From CAWGET01 sp963821715 (GTDB lineage: Bacteria; Bacteroidota; Ignavibacteria; Ignavibacteriales; Melioribacteraceae), in the NCBI GenBank assembly GCA_963821715.1, contig CAWGET010000004.1, positions 1 through 64,000 of the forward strand: DNA of 64,000 nt. Reading direction: 5' to 3'. The notes under the pieces were generated by a model. It worked only from the letters and a program-made list of their open reading frames with translations, was not told the origin of the DNA and searched no databases. The position numbers and the translations under genes are program-made. This document shows positions 34,338 to 42,946 of the stretch, in pieces (position 1 is the first letter of the stretch; each line of letters starts with the position of its first letter).

Positions 34338-35699
34338 TTAATTTGTTAAACTTCTTGTCGGAGCCGGTATTCTACCGCCCCGCTTTATAAATTTTTCGCA
34401 GCTTAAATTACGCACTTCCATCACCGGCGCTTTCCCCAGCAATCCGCCGTAATCAACAAACTCTCCAACCTTCTTACCGTAAGCGGGAATAATTCTAACT
34501 GCCGTTGTCTTATCGTTTATCATCCCGATTCCGCATTCATCGGCTATTATTCCTGCAATGGATGTTGAGGGTGTGTCGCCAGGAACCGCGATCATATCGA
34601 GCCCGACCGAGCATACCGAAGTCATCGCTTCTAATTTTTCGATCGAAAGATGTCCCTTCTCCGCCGCGCTTATCATTCCCTGATCTTCGCTTACAGGTAT
34701 AAATGCTCCGCTCATTCCTCCAACAGAAGTGCTAGCCATCAATCCTGCCTTTTTAACGCTATCGTTCAGCATCGCCAGTGCAGCGGTTGTGCCGGGCGCG
34801 CCAACATCTTCCAGACCCATCTCTTTTAAAATGTCCGCTATACTGTCCCCCTCTGCCGGAGTAGGAGCCAAAGAAACATCTACAATTCCGAATTCTACAT
34901 TATGTTTTTCGGCAACTTTCCGTCCCATCAATTCACCGGCACGTGTAATTTTGAATATGGTTTTTTTTATAACTTCGGCTAAATGCTGAAGGTCGGCGTT
35001 TCCCGCTTCACGCAAAGCCTGTAATACAACTCCCGGTCCGCTTATGCCAACATTAAGCGCGACTTCCGCCTCGCTAATACCGTGAAATGCGCCTGCAACG
35101 AAAGGATTGTCTTCCGGCACATTGCAGAAAACCACTAGCTTGGCGCAGCCTATCGAATCGCGTTCTTTTGTTCTTTCCGCCGTCTCTTTAATCACATCAG
35201 CCATCATCGCAACAGCGTCCATATTTATTCCGGCTTTTGTGGTTGCTACGTTAACGCTGGAGCAGACACGCTTTGTTTCCGAAAGAGCGTAAGGAATTGT
35301 TTTAATCAATTCCAGTTCTCCGTTTGTAAATCCTTTTTGAACGAGTGCCGAAAATCCCGCAAGATAATCAACTCCCACTTCTTCAGCCGCCAAGTCCAAT
35401 GTTTTTGCTATCTCCAAAAATTCTTCAGATTTATATGCGTCGAATGGTATTGAAACCGGAGTGATCGAGATTCTCTTATTTGCAATTGAAATTCCGTATT
35501 GCCGTTCCACTTCTTTAGCATACTCTACGTGACGGCGGCCATACTTTAAAATTTTATCATAAACTTTTTGTTTAGCAACTTTAATATTTCTATCAAAACA
35601 ATCTCGAAGACTAATTCCAAGCGTAACGGTTCGTATATCGAAATGTTCAATCTCGGTCATTTTTATTGTATCGAGTATTTCTTCAAACTCGTATGGCAT
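34338..35699 (-). CDS. UPF0210 (PFL-like) family protein
   Basis: A 453-residue protein of normal length, beginning with the family block EILDTIKMTEIEHFDIRTV. Later conserved stretches include GISISNPGV-like repeats near ALNVGISGPGV and SVSLAPTPAEGDSIA-like sequence near residue 270. Structures of relatives resemble the pyruvate formate-lyase barrel, but radical glycine and active Cys pairs are not visible here. It lies 34 bases after an ACT-domain gene; UPF0210 and ACT (UPF0237-like) genes are neighbours in many bacteria. The reaction is unknown. Confidence 0.85.
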   Translation of the reverse strand: MPYEFEEILDTIKMTEIEHFDIRTVTLGISLRDCFDRNIKVAKQKVYDKILKYGRRHVEYAKEVERQYGISIANKRISITPVSIPFDAYKSEEFLEIAKTLDLAAEEVGVDYLAGFSALVQKGFTNGELELIKTIPYALSETKRVCSSVNVATTKAGINMDAVAMMADVIKETAERTKERDSIGCAKLVVFCNVPEDNPFVAGAFHGISEAEVALNVGISGPGVVLQALREAGNADLQHLAEVIKKTIFKITRAGELMGRKVAEKHNVEFGIVDVSLAPTPAEGDSIADILKEMGLEDVGAPGTTAALAMLNDSVKKAGLMASTSVGGMSGAFIPVSEDQGMISAAEKGHLSIEKLEAMTSVCSVGLDMIAVPGDTPSTSIAGIIADECGIGMINDKTTAVRIIPAYGKKVGEFVDYGGLLGKAPVMEVRNLSCEKFIKRGGRIPAPTRSLTN

Positions 35700-35733
35700 T
35701 CTTAAAACTCCATAATTACTGAATCACTATTCA

Positions 35734-36159
35734 TTAAATTCTATGCATACTGCGGAATATATCTTCGTGCTGGACGTATATTTTTATTTTCATATCATCC
35801 GCCACGCGCGATAGTTCGTCCTGAATATCTTTTAGGTCTTTCTCCGAATTTGTAATATCGATCACCATTATCATCGTAAAAAAATCGCCCATAAGTTTTT
35901 GACTTATATCCTGAATGTCGCAATTGCAGCTGCCAAGCGTCTGAGTAACGGAAGCGACTACGCCCGGTTTATTTAATCCGAAACTGGTTAAAATAATTCT
36001 CCCCGAAGATTGATCCGGTTCCGGAATTCCTTCATATGCGCCCGCTTGCTGAACGGCTTTGGAAACCACTTTGCGCACTAAGCCCGGCGAGGCATTATCA
36101 CCCAGCTCATTGATAGCATTCATCGTAATTTTTCTTATTTCTTCTTCTGTTAATCTCAC
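35734..36159 (-). CDS. ACT-domain regulatory protein (UPF0237/GcvR-like)
   Basis: A 141-residue protein. The first 45 residues form a helical extension (MRLTEEEIRKITMNAINELG), and an ACT domain runs from about 52 to 125 with the FGLNKPGVVASVTQTLGSCNCDIQDI loop-helix, the amino-acid binding site of the family. No catalytic part is fused. It probably senses an amino acid and acts on the UPF0210 protein downstream, an inference from the conserved pairing. Its ATG overlaps the previous stop by four bases. Confidence 0.82.
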   Translation of the reverse strand: MRLTEEEIRKITMNAINELGDNASPGLVRKVVSKAVQQAGAYEGIPEPDQSSGRIILTSFGLNKPGVVASVTQTLGSCNCDIQDISQKLMGDFFTMIMVIDITNSEKDLKDIQDELSRVADDMKIKIYVQHEDIFRSMHRI

Positions 36160-36995
36160 GGTTTCTCACCTTGATAATCTTTTTGTAAATACCTTAATGT
36201 TCTGTTGGAAATTTTCCTGTTTTCTTCAATGGCAAATTTCCCGGCGTTTTGAATATTTCCCCGGTAAAATCGGAACCAGAGCAAATTTGAAATTATTATT
36301 CCGTCAAAAACACGCTCTTCTATAAATGCATTTATCGATAAATATCCGAACAGCGCATTCCATCCTAAAGACAAAGCCCCGGACAAATAATTACCGGTGT
36401 AAAATTGTCCCGCACCAGGCAAAATATAAGAAATTACTTTTGCAAAAGTAACTGAATATTTCTTTTCGTCAGTGTTTAAGGCTATTTTTTTAAGCGGATG
36501 ATCGGGATCGATAGAGTTAAATCTTTTTGCAGCCGCTTTCCAATCATTCGAAAAAATAAAAGCCCATCCTTCCCAGTAATTAATTTCATCTTGAACTTCT
36601 GAAAATTCGGAATCTTTTTTTAATTCCCTCAAAATTTGAAACGCCTGCTCAGTCGTTCTTCTTAGAATATTTATTTTTACTTTTTCAATTCTGGCTTCAA
36701 ATATTTGATGGCTGGAATCTGTCGACATTTCGGCAAGGGTAAAATGGTCGAGAGCTTCGGAAAATTTTCCGCCCGCTTTATATGAAAGCCCCATCATCAT
36801 CTGAGAATCGTAAACGTATTTTTCTTCTTCGTCAAAAAACAACAAGCGTTTTAATTCGGTAACGGCGTCAAAGTAGAGTTCATTTTCATAAAGATTTTTC
36901 GCGTAATCGAATTGGTTTTGCAGCCGGGTACTTTGAGCGTTTACGTTTGCGGCAGCGTAAAAGAAAAACAAAATATTTAAAATGATGATCCTCAT
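36156..36995 (-). CDS. TPR-type exported membrane protein (copy 2)
   Basis: A 279-residue protein with a signal peptide (1-20). Residues about 25-165 form TPR-like helix pairs (LYENELYFDAVTELKRLL, GKFSEALDHFTLAEM). The C-terminal part is hydrophobic: YILPGAGQFYTGNYLSGAL (about 191-209) is followed by helices around 210-255. The gene just upstream has the same layout and motif, so the two are paralogues. The PGAG-x2-Y-x-G motif recalls small membrane domains such as those of TM2/DUF5683 proteins. It overlaps both neighbours by four bases. The function is unknown. Confidence 0.7.
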   Translation of the reverse strand: MRIIILNILFFFYAAANVNAQSTRLQNQFDYAKNLYENELYFDAVTELKRLLFFDEEEKYVYDSQMMMGLSYKAGGKFSEALDHFTLAEMSTDSSHQIFEARIEKVKINILRRTTEQAFQILRELKKDSEFSEVQDEINYWEGWAFIFSNDWKAAAKRFNSIDPDHPLKKIALNTDEKKYSVTFAKVISYILPGAGQFYTGNYLSGALSLGWNALFGYLSINAFIEERVFDGIIISNLLWFRFYRGNIQNAGKFAIEENRKISNRTLRYLQKDYQGEKP

Positions 36996-37864
36996 TCTCC
37001 ACCAAAGATTGGTTGGGGCAAAAAATAATCATTTTCTTTTATAAAAAACTGCAGATCATTATCGAGCGAAAACTTTATACCGGCATTGTAAATGTGAACT
37101 GCTGCTGCTGAACCATAAACATTCCCGGCATAAAAAGAAGCCGCAAGTCCGGTAAAAATCCATGCTCTTGTTTGATGTTCCGCTTCAAAATTGTCGTAAG
37201 CTAAATAGCTCAGCAATCCTGTTAAAATGAAAGCTGTAATTCCGTCTCCATATTTTCCCGCGTATATTTTTCCGGCTCCGGGAAGAACAGCCGAAAGCGC
37301 TGCAGCTTTCCATGGACTTTTGGAGGAAGGTTTCCTCCTCTTCAAGTAAAAATCTTTCAACACTGCCGCGTCTTCATTTTCGAAAAACAGGAAAAGATCG
37401 TTCAGGTTTGAAATTCGTTTTTGTTCTAGGAGATACGAAAGGATTTTCATCCTTTCGATTTCTTTTTCAAATTCATCCGGAGAATAAACTTCCATTTCGG
37501 AATATTCTTTTAAATCTTCGTACCTACCGGATAAAAATATCGATCGGTAAAATTCGAGTTTTGCAGAACCGCTTAAATTGGAATGAAAGAAAAGAGATTT
37601 GAAATTATCGGCCGCTTCGGAATATCGTCCGATCTCTTCAAGGCTTAGTGCCATTTTAAATCGAGCGGTATCAGTATTTATTTCCGAAAGCCCCGCACGG
37701 TATTCTTCAGCCGCCCTAAGAAAATCATTCTGTAAAAATAGATGATTGGCAAATTTTATTCTGTTCCCGGAGGAAAAAAAATCTTCATTTCCCGATTGAC
37801 AAACCAGTAAATCAAAAAATAATAATTGAATGAAGAGAATGAGAAGTAGATTTTTCAAAATCAA
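36992..37864 (-). CDS. TPR-type exported membrane protein (copy 1)
   Basis: A 290-residue protein with a signal peptide (about 1-22, containing a Cys near its end). TPR-like repeats cover about 30-170 (LQNDFLRAAEEYRAGL, IGRYSEAADNFKSLF). Then comes SAVLPGAGKIYAGKYGDGI (about 192-210) and hydrophobic helices to about 255. The tail mentions no catalytic motif. It is the paralogue of the next gene in the operon and follows the YidD-like gene with a four-base overlap. TPR domains bind proteins, so a complex with the YidD-like protein is plausible but inferred. Confidence 0.7.
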   Translation of the reverse strand: MILKNLLLILFIQLLFFDLLVCQSGNEDFFSSGNRIKFANHLFLQNDFLRAAEEYRAGLSEINTDTARFKMALSLEEIGRYSEAADNFKSLFFHSNLSGSAKLEFYRSIFLSGRYEDLKEYSEMEVYSPDEFEKEIERMKILSYLLEQKRISNLNDLFLFFENEDAAVLKDFYLKRRKPSSKSPWKAAALSAVLPGAGKIYAGKYGDGITAFILTGLLSYLAYDNFEAEHQTRAWIFTGLAASFYAGNVYGSAAAVHIYNAGIKFSLDNDLQFFIKENDYFLPQPIFGGE

Positions 37865-38316
37865 TTTGATTTTTCTTTTTCGAGATTGCCGATAATATTT
37901 TTGTTATCTAAAGTATAAAGATAAGCCGGATCATAAAATCTTCCAGATTCGTGAATAGTGTAATCGTCATAATATTTGAAAAAATTTGTATCGCGCGTGA
38001 ATCGATCGATGAACATCAAATATCCTTTTACTGGGTTTGTTTCTTTAACTGATTCTACGAAAAAATGAGAACAGGAAGGATAAAAGGGACAATTATCTCC
38101 GTCCACATCCGAAAATAAAAATTTGTAAGTCTGCTGAGCGCCGTAGACTGCCGAAGAAAAAATATTTCCTCTTCCCGGATTTACATTTTCTTTTTTGATG
38201 ACCGGCATTTGATATGAAACTTCAGCTTTCTCCCATCGTTCCAAATCCTCCTGAGCAAAAACCTGGCTAGCCAGGACGAAGAAAATAATTACGGCAATTA
38301 GATTAGTTCTTATCAT
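37861..38316 (-). CDS. YidD-like protein with a signal peptide
   Basis: A 151-residue protein. The YidD core is visible: CPFYPSCSHFFVESVKETNPVKG (about 76-98), with the two conserved Cys and the Pro-Ser-Cys-Ser block, followed by a helix and an Arg-containing end. Canonical YidD is about 70-110 residues, has no signal peptide and acts at the inner face of the membrane, helping insertion. Here residues 1-21 look like a cleavable signal (VLASQVFAQ), so this variant should be in the periplasm. Its operon contains two TPR/membrane paralogues. It overlaps the lipoprotein gene by 14 bases. Confidence 0.75.
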   Translation of the reverse strand: MIRTNLIAVIIFFVLASQVFAQEDLERWEKAEVSYQMPVIKKENVNPGRGNIFSSAVYGAQQTYKFLFSDVDGDNCPFYPSCSHFFVESVKETNPVKGYLMFIDRFTRDTNFFKYYDDYTIHESGRFYDPAYLYTLDNKNIIGNLEKEKSN

Positions 38317-39499
38317 TTTTTTTTACGAGCGCAAGCCCAACACCAACTGGTCTTTCGCCGGTTTTATCCGAAGGATGATTTACGATTTTTCCCTCAACCA
38401 CCATTGTTGTGGAGCCGCCGCCGTCAAAGTTTAGTCCTTCATAAATTCCTTCTTGTATCATCAAATCAGCAAACTCTTTGAGACTTGCGCCGGAACTGCT
38501 TTCCTGTCTTCCGTCGACAGTAATAAAATAAACATAAGAACCGTCTTTCGAAATTCCAATTCCGGTTCGCGGATGTTTTACTTCAGAAAATTTAGGAAAT
38601 GTCCCCTCAGCCGAATCAACTGAAGCGGCAATATTTTTTCCGTCTTCCACAATTTTTCCCCAACCACCTGTAGATGTAAAAATTTTATCGTCTGATGGGA
38701 AAAGTTTGAAAACCGCTTTTATCGTATCGCCAATGGAGATGAGTTCTTTTAGAGAATCCGCCGCTTCCCAATTTGCCGATAATATTACTTCGCTGGGATC
38801 GATTGAATTAGCTCCTTCAGAATTAAGCAGCTTTGAAACAATATAAACGTTAGTGTCACTTTTCTCTGAGAGAAGTTTTAAACTCAGTTCATAACCTCTG
38901 TCATTCGGTTTAGAATTTGGTGTTTTTGCACCCTGAAAATAGTTATAGAATGTAATTGTTGAACTGTCAGTTCGGGAGTTAAATCTATTTATTTTGAATA
39001 CTGAAGCATTATTCAGAATTAAATTTCCCGCAAACCGGAACCGATCGATCAAAGGTTTTCCGGTTTCGGTAACAGCAAATTGTGAGTGAATGTTGTCGAA
39101 ATCATCGTACTTAGAATCTGTTTCGGGAGTTCCTTTTGCAAATTGGGAACTAATTACAAGGTTGTTTTCCGGCTCTCCGCCTTCGGTAATTATAAAAAAA
39201 TCAGAATTTATTGCAGCGATCACTTCTTCACCGTCAGCTTTCAATCGTTCAGTCATAGCGCTTACAGTTTCGCGTCCGAGTAGTGAATCATCAGCTTTTA
39301 TAGCTTGCAAATAATAATCGTCCCGGCTAAGATCTATCTCTAAAATATTAACAAATAGAGTATCGACTTGGTTAATAATCTGTTTATGTATAACGCCGGG
39401 ATAAATTTCGTTTATAAATCCCCTTTCCTCTTTCTGTACTTTGGAAGAGCAACTTGCGAGTAAAATAATCGACAATAAAAAAATTAATTTTGATTTCAT
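38303..39499 (-). CDS. Lipoprotein of the phosphodiester glycosidase (NAGPA) family
   Basis: I start at the ATG at 39499, which gives a clear lipoprotein signal (lipobox LAS-Cys, Cys17) and avoids overlap with the acyl-CoA dehydrogenase gene. The 398-residue product has the NAGPA-type domain from about 75 on, with INSDFF (about 95-100) and the late block FITVDGRQESSSGASLKEFADL followed by NFDGGGSTTMVV (about 360-371). Relatives uncover GlcNAc-1-phosphate or cleave glycosyl phosphodiesters, often in cell-envelope polymers. The substrate here is unknown. Confidence 0.83.
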   Translation of the reverse strand: MKSKLIFLLSIILLASCSSKVQKEERGFINEIYPGVIHKQIINQVDTLFVNILEIDLSRDDYYLQAIKADDSLLGRETVSAMTERLKADGEEVIAAINSDFFIITEGGEPENNLVISSQFAKGTPETDSKYDDFDNIHSQFAVTETGKPLIDRFRFAGNLILNNASVFKINRFNSRTDSSTITFYNYFQGAKTPNSKPNDRGYELSLKLLSEKSDTNVYIVSKLLNSEGANSIDPSEVILSANWEAADSLKELISIGDTIKAVFKLFPSDDKIFTSTGGWGKIVEDGKNIAASVDSAEGTFPKFSEVKHPRTGIGISKDGSYVYFITVDGRQESSSGASLKEFADLMIQEGIYEGLNFDGGGSTTMVVEGKIVNHPSDKTGERPVGVGLALVKKNDKN

Positions 39500-39536
39500 A
39501 AAGCTTCCGCAATTTCTAAAATATGGTCCGTCAAAA

Positions 39537-40679
39537 TTAATCCTTAAGCAGTTCTCTTGCAATAACCACCCGCTGAATTTCCGAAGTTCCTTCGTAAATT
39601 TCAGTAATCTTCGAGTCTCGTAAGAACCTCTCGACTAAATATTCGCGCACATAACCATATCCGCCGTGAATCTGGATCGCCTCGAGAGCGCAATGAACTG
39701 CCGCTTCTGAAGCGTATAGCTTAGCCATCGCGGCTTCTTTATAATATTTTTGTCCGGCGTCTTTTAAAGCGGCGGCTTGCAGAGTTAATAATTTTGCGGC
39801 TTCTACTTTAACCGACATATCTGCTAATTTAAATTGTATCGCCTGATGATTTGCGATTTCCGTTCCAAACGCTTTCCGTTCTTTAGCATATTGAATTGAT
39901 TTTTCCAAAGACGCTTCGGCAATTCCTATTGCCTGCGCAGCAATCCCTATTCGTCCGCCATTCAAAGTGTTCATCGCAAAGTTAAAACCTTTTCCAACTT
40001 CCCAGACGATATTTTCTTCCGGAACTTTACAACTTTCGAATAACAGCGAACAAGTGTCCGAACTTTTTATTCCAAGTTTATCTTCCTTTTGTCCGTGCGT
40101 AAAACCGGGCGTTCCCTTTTCCACAATAAAAGTTGTAATTCCTTTATGTCTTTTTTCCTTATCGGTCTGCGCCATCACCAAATGATAATCGGCGGTAGTT
40201 CCGTTTGTTATCCAATTTTTAATTCCGTTCAACGCCCAAGTGTCTCCATCTTTTTCCGCAGTGGTTTTCTGCTGGGTCGCGTCGCTTCCGGCTTCCGGTT
40301 CCGAAAGAGCGAACGAGCCGAGTTTCTCGCCGCGTGCAAGCGGTTTTAAATATTTTTCTTTAATATGATCTGAGGCATATTTTTCAAGGCCGTAACAAAC
40401 TAAAGAATTATTTACGGACATTATCACTCCGCAGCTAGCGTCCACTTTTGAAATTTCAATCATCGCCAAAACATAACTTACCGTATCCATTCCCGCTCCG
40501 TCATATTCGGGCGAAACCATCATTCCCATAAATCCGAGTTCGCCCATTTTCTTCACTATCTCCGCGGGGAATTCCGAGTTTTTGTCGCGTTCAACTGCAG
40601 TTGGAGCAATTTCGGTTTGGGCGAATTCTCTTGCAGTTTGCTGAATCATTTTTTGATCTTCGGTAAGATTGAAATTCAT
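39537..40679 (-). CDS. Acyl-CoA dehydrogenase
   Basis: A 380-residue enzyme of standard length. The fatty-acyl FAD fold is complete, with FALSEPEAGSDATQQKT (about 121-137), WITNGTTADYHLV (about 156-168) and the end motif IYEGTSEIQRVVIARELL with base Glu363. It oxidises an acyl-CoA with electron transfer flavoprotein as partner. Chain length cannot be told. It is the first gene of the long leftward series. Its 5' side faces rlmN across a gap that carries a palindromic repeat. Confidence 0.93.
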   Translation of the reverse strand: MNFNLTEDQKMIQQTAREFAQTEIAPTAVERDKNSEFPAEIVKKMGELGFMGMMVSPEYDGAGMDTVSYVLAMIEISKVDASCGVIMSVNNSLVCYGLEKYASDHIKEKYLKPLARGEKLGSFALSEPEAGSDATQQKTTAEKDGDTWALNGIKNWITNGTTADYHLVMAQTDKEKRHKGITTFIVEKGTPGFTHGQKEDKLGIKSSDTCSLLFESCKVPEENIVWEVGKGFNFAMNTLNGGRIGIAAQAIGIAEASLEKSIQYAKERKAFGTEIANHQAIQFKLADMSVKVEAAKLLTLQAAALKDAGQKYYKEAAMAKLYASEAAVHCALEAIQIHGGYGYVREYLVERFLRDSKITEIYEGTSEIQRVVIARELLKD

Positions 40680-40790
40680 TTTGAAACTCCGGTTTAAGAT
40701 TTGGCAGATTAGAATTTAAAATTTAAGCTAATCAAAGTAATTTGAAAATTCAATAATGAGTTGTTTTAAATAGAAGCGGAATTTAAACTA

Positions 40791-40880
40791 TCATTTCGAC
40801 GAACGAAGTAAGGAGAAATATTTCTCTTATTTGTTTAGGATTTCTCACTCCGGCAAAAAGCGCCGGCGATTCGAAATGAC
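40791..40880. repeat. REP-like imperfect palindrome between acyl-CoA dehydrogenase and rlmN
   Basis: The ends TCATTTCGA and TCGAAATGA are exact inverted copies. Inside, AGGAGAAAT pairs with ATTTCTCACT imperfectly, and CCGGC/GCCGG forms a local stem (40850-40866). It lies in a 296-base divergent gap. Palindromes with TCATTTCGA-CGAA ends occur between genes in many Bacteroidota. No gene is visible in the rest of the gap (40680-40790 and 40881-40975). Confidence 0.7.
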
Positions 40881-40975
40881 AATATATAGTTAATTTGACT
40901 GGTTTTTATTTTAAGATAAATAATTTTCATCAAAATAATTAATATCTTTAGTCTTTAAAAATCCTATTTTTTAAG

Positions 40976-42037
40976 ATGAATAAAATAGAACTAAAATATG
41001 AGTTGAAAGGAAAGACGCTCGAGGAACTTCAGCAGTTTATGGAAGAACTGAGCGAGCCGAAATTCCGTGCGAAGCAAATTTACAATTGGATGTACGATAA
41101 TCTAATAGTGAACGTTGATGAAATGCGGAATCTTCCAATTGCGCTGCGTGAAAAATTGGATGAAAATGCTTTTGTAAAATCTCTAGAGTTGATTACAACT
41201 CAAAATTCCTCTTCCACCGGAACAATAAAATATCTTTTTTCAACCTTTGATAACCAAAAAATTGAAACTGTGTTAATCCCAGAAGGAACCCGGAATACAC
41301 TCTGCATTTCAACACAAGTCGGCTGTCCGCTCGACTGTAAATTCTGCGCCACAGGATTAATGGGGTACAAGCGGAATTTAACTCCTGGCGAAATTGTGGA
41401 TCAATATTTTCTAACTGCGAAAGAGTTGGGCAAAGAAAAAATCACAAACATAGTATATATGGGAATGGGCGAGCCGCTGCTTAATTTTGCCGGGACTTTG
41501 ACTTCGCTTAAAATATTTACTTCGGAAATTTCTACAGGGTTAAGCAGAAATAAAATCACGGTTTCAACAGCCGGAATACCGGGCAAAATCAAGGAGTTGG
41601 CGGATTCCGGGATCAGATCAAAACTTGCTCTGTCGCTTCACTCCTGCTTTAATGAAACCCGCGACAAGATAATGCCTATCAATAAAAAATATCCGTTGGA
41701 AGATAACATTGCCGCGTTGAAATATTATGCTCGCGAAACAAAGCAGAAAATCACTTTTGAATATACAATGTTTGCGGGAGTAAACGACCGAGCGGAAGAT
41801 ATTAAAGCTATTTCAAAATTATGTGCTCAGCTTCCGTCAAAAATTAATCTGATACCTTTTAACAGCATCTCACATATGGATCCGGAGGGAATTGCCGCTA
41901 CTTTAGAACCGACTCCGTTTCCAAAATTACTGGAGTTTGCCGAAAAGTTAAAACAGAAGAATGTAATGGTGATGGTAAGAGATACTCAGGGAGACGACAT
42001 CGCCGCAGCCTGCGGACAGTTGGCGGTTAAGTATTAA
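40976..42037 (+). CDS. rlmN: Dual-specificity RNA methyltransferase RlmN
   Basis: A 353-residue radical-SAM enzyme. The cluster cysteines are Cys117, Cys121 and Cys124 in GCPLDCKFCATG. The methyl-carrying Cys346 is in AACGQLA at the C-terminus. RlmN makes 2-methyladenosine in 23S rRNA (A2503) and in some tRNAs. It is a single gene on the plus strand between two leftward operons and meets murI tail to tail. The ribosome-binding site is weak. Confidence 0.95.
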   Translation: MNKIELKYELKGKTLEELQQFMEELSEPKFRAKQIYNWMYDNLIVNVDEMRNLPIALREKLDENAFVKSLELITTQNSSSTGTIKYLFSTFDNQKIETVLIPEGTRNTLCISTQVGCPLDCKFCATGLMGYKRNLTPGEIVDQYFLTAKELGKEKITNIVYMGMGEPLLNFAGTLTSLKIFTSEISTGLSRNKITVSTAGIPGKIKELADSGIRSKLALSLHSCFNETRDKIMPINKKYPLEDNIAALKYYARETKQKITFEYTMFAGVNDRAEDIKAISKLCAQLPSKINLIPFNSISHMDPEGIAATLEPTPFPKLLEFAEKLKQKNVMVMVRDTQGDDIAAACGQLAVKY

Positions 42038-42109
42038 TATAATACTGGAAAGTTGAGAGAAATTGGTTCTAATCTTTGTTAATAAAAAGGATTAACACTT
42101 TCTTACCGA

Positions 42110-42940
42110 TTAAACAGAATAACTCATCAACTTTTCGAGATCTACTTTGTGAACGTTATCAATTTTATTCCCCAGGAATCTTTCGGCAATGTCTTTAAAT
42201 TTTTGCGGGATATCGCTTACATAATATTCATGGTAACCAAGCTGATGCGAATTATTTTTTAATCCTCTTCCTTCTAAATATTTTTCAACCAATCGCGCGG
42301 CGGCAATTCCAGAGTCAATTAACTTAACTTCGCCAACAGCATTCTGAATCGTATCAGCCAAAATCGGATAGTGAGTACAACCAAGAATTAGAGTATCAAT
42401 TTCATTCTCTTTTAACTCATGTAGATATTCTTCCGCGACTAAACGCGTAGCATTATGATCCAGCCATCCTTCTTCCGCGAGCGGTACAAACAAGGGGCAA
42501 GCTTTTTCAAAAATTTGAAGGTTTTCCTTCAAGCTTTTTAATTTTGATGAATAAGCTTTGTTATTTATTGTCGCATTAGTTCCAATAACTCCGATTCGGT
42601 CGTTCTTCGTTTCACTCAAAGCCATTTCCGACCCGGGATCGATCATTCCGATAATCGGAATTTTAAATTCTTCCCGAAGTCGGTCCAATGCAACGGACGA
42701 AACTGTATTGCAGGCAACTATTATCATCTTTACGTTTTTCTCGAGTAAAAATTTTGTATCCTGCATTGCGTATTCAATTACAGTTGAGTTGGATTTTGTT
42801 CCGTATGGAACGCGGGCAGTATCGCCGAAATAGATTATATTCTCATTAGGTAAAAAATTTGCTATCTGTTTTACAACCGTCAATCCGCCGATTCCCGAAT
42901 CGAAAATTCCGATCGGATTATTTCTTTCCATAAAATTCAT
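42110..42940 (-). CDS. murI: Glutamate racemase
   Basis: A 276-residue racemase with both catalytic cysteines, Cys77 (ACNTVSS) and Cys188 (LGCTHYPIL), and the opening GIFDSGIGGLTVV. It supplies D-glutamate for peptidoglycan. The start at 42940 is supported by GAGG six bases upstream, overlapping the glnD stop. A second Met three codons later is possible. It lies six bases behind glnD and is surely co-transcribed. Confidence 0.95.
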   Translation of the reverse strand: MNFMERNNPIGIFDSGIGGLTVVKQIANFLPNENIIYFGDTARVPYGTKSNSTVIEYAMQDTKFLLEKNVKMIIVACNTVSSVALDRLREEFKIPIIGMIDPGSEMALSETKNDRIGVIGTNATINNKAYSSKLKSLKENLQIFEKACPLFVPLAEEGWLDHNATRLVAEEYLHELKENEIDTLILGCTHYPILADTIQNAVGEVKLIDSGIAAARLVEKYLEGRGLKNNSHQLGYHEYYVSDIPQKFKDIAERFLGNKIDNVHKVDLEKLMSYSV

Positions 42941-42946
42941 TTTTCC

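Noticed and set aside
39500..39562. An earlier start for the phosphodiester glycosidase gene
   Set aside because: It would add 21 residues before a typical lipoprotein signal and overlap the acyl-CoA dehydrogenase gene; the ATG at 39499 gives a proper lipobox.
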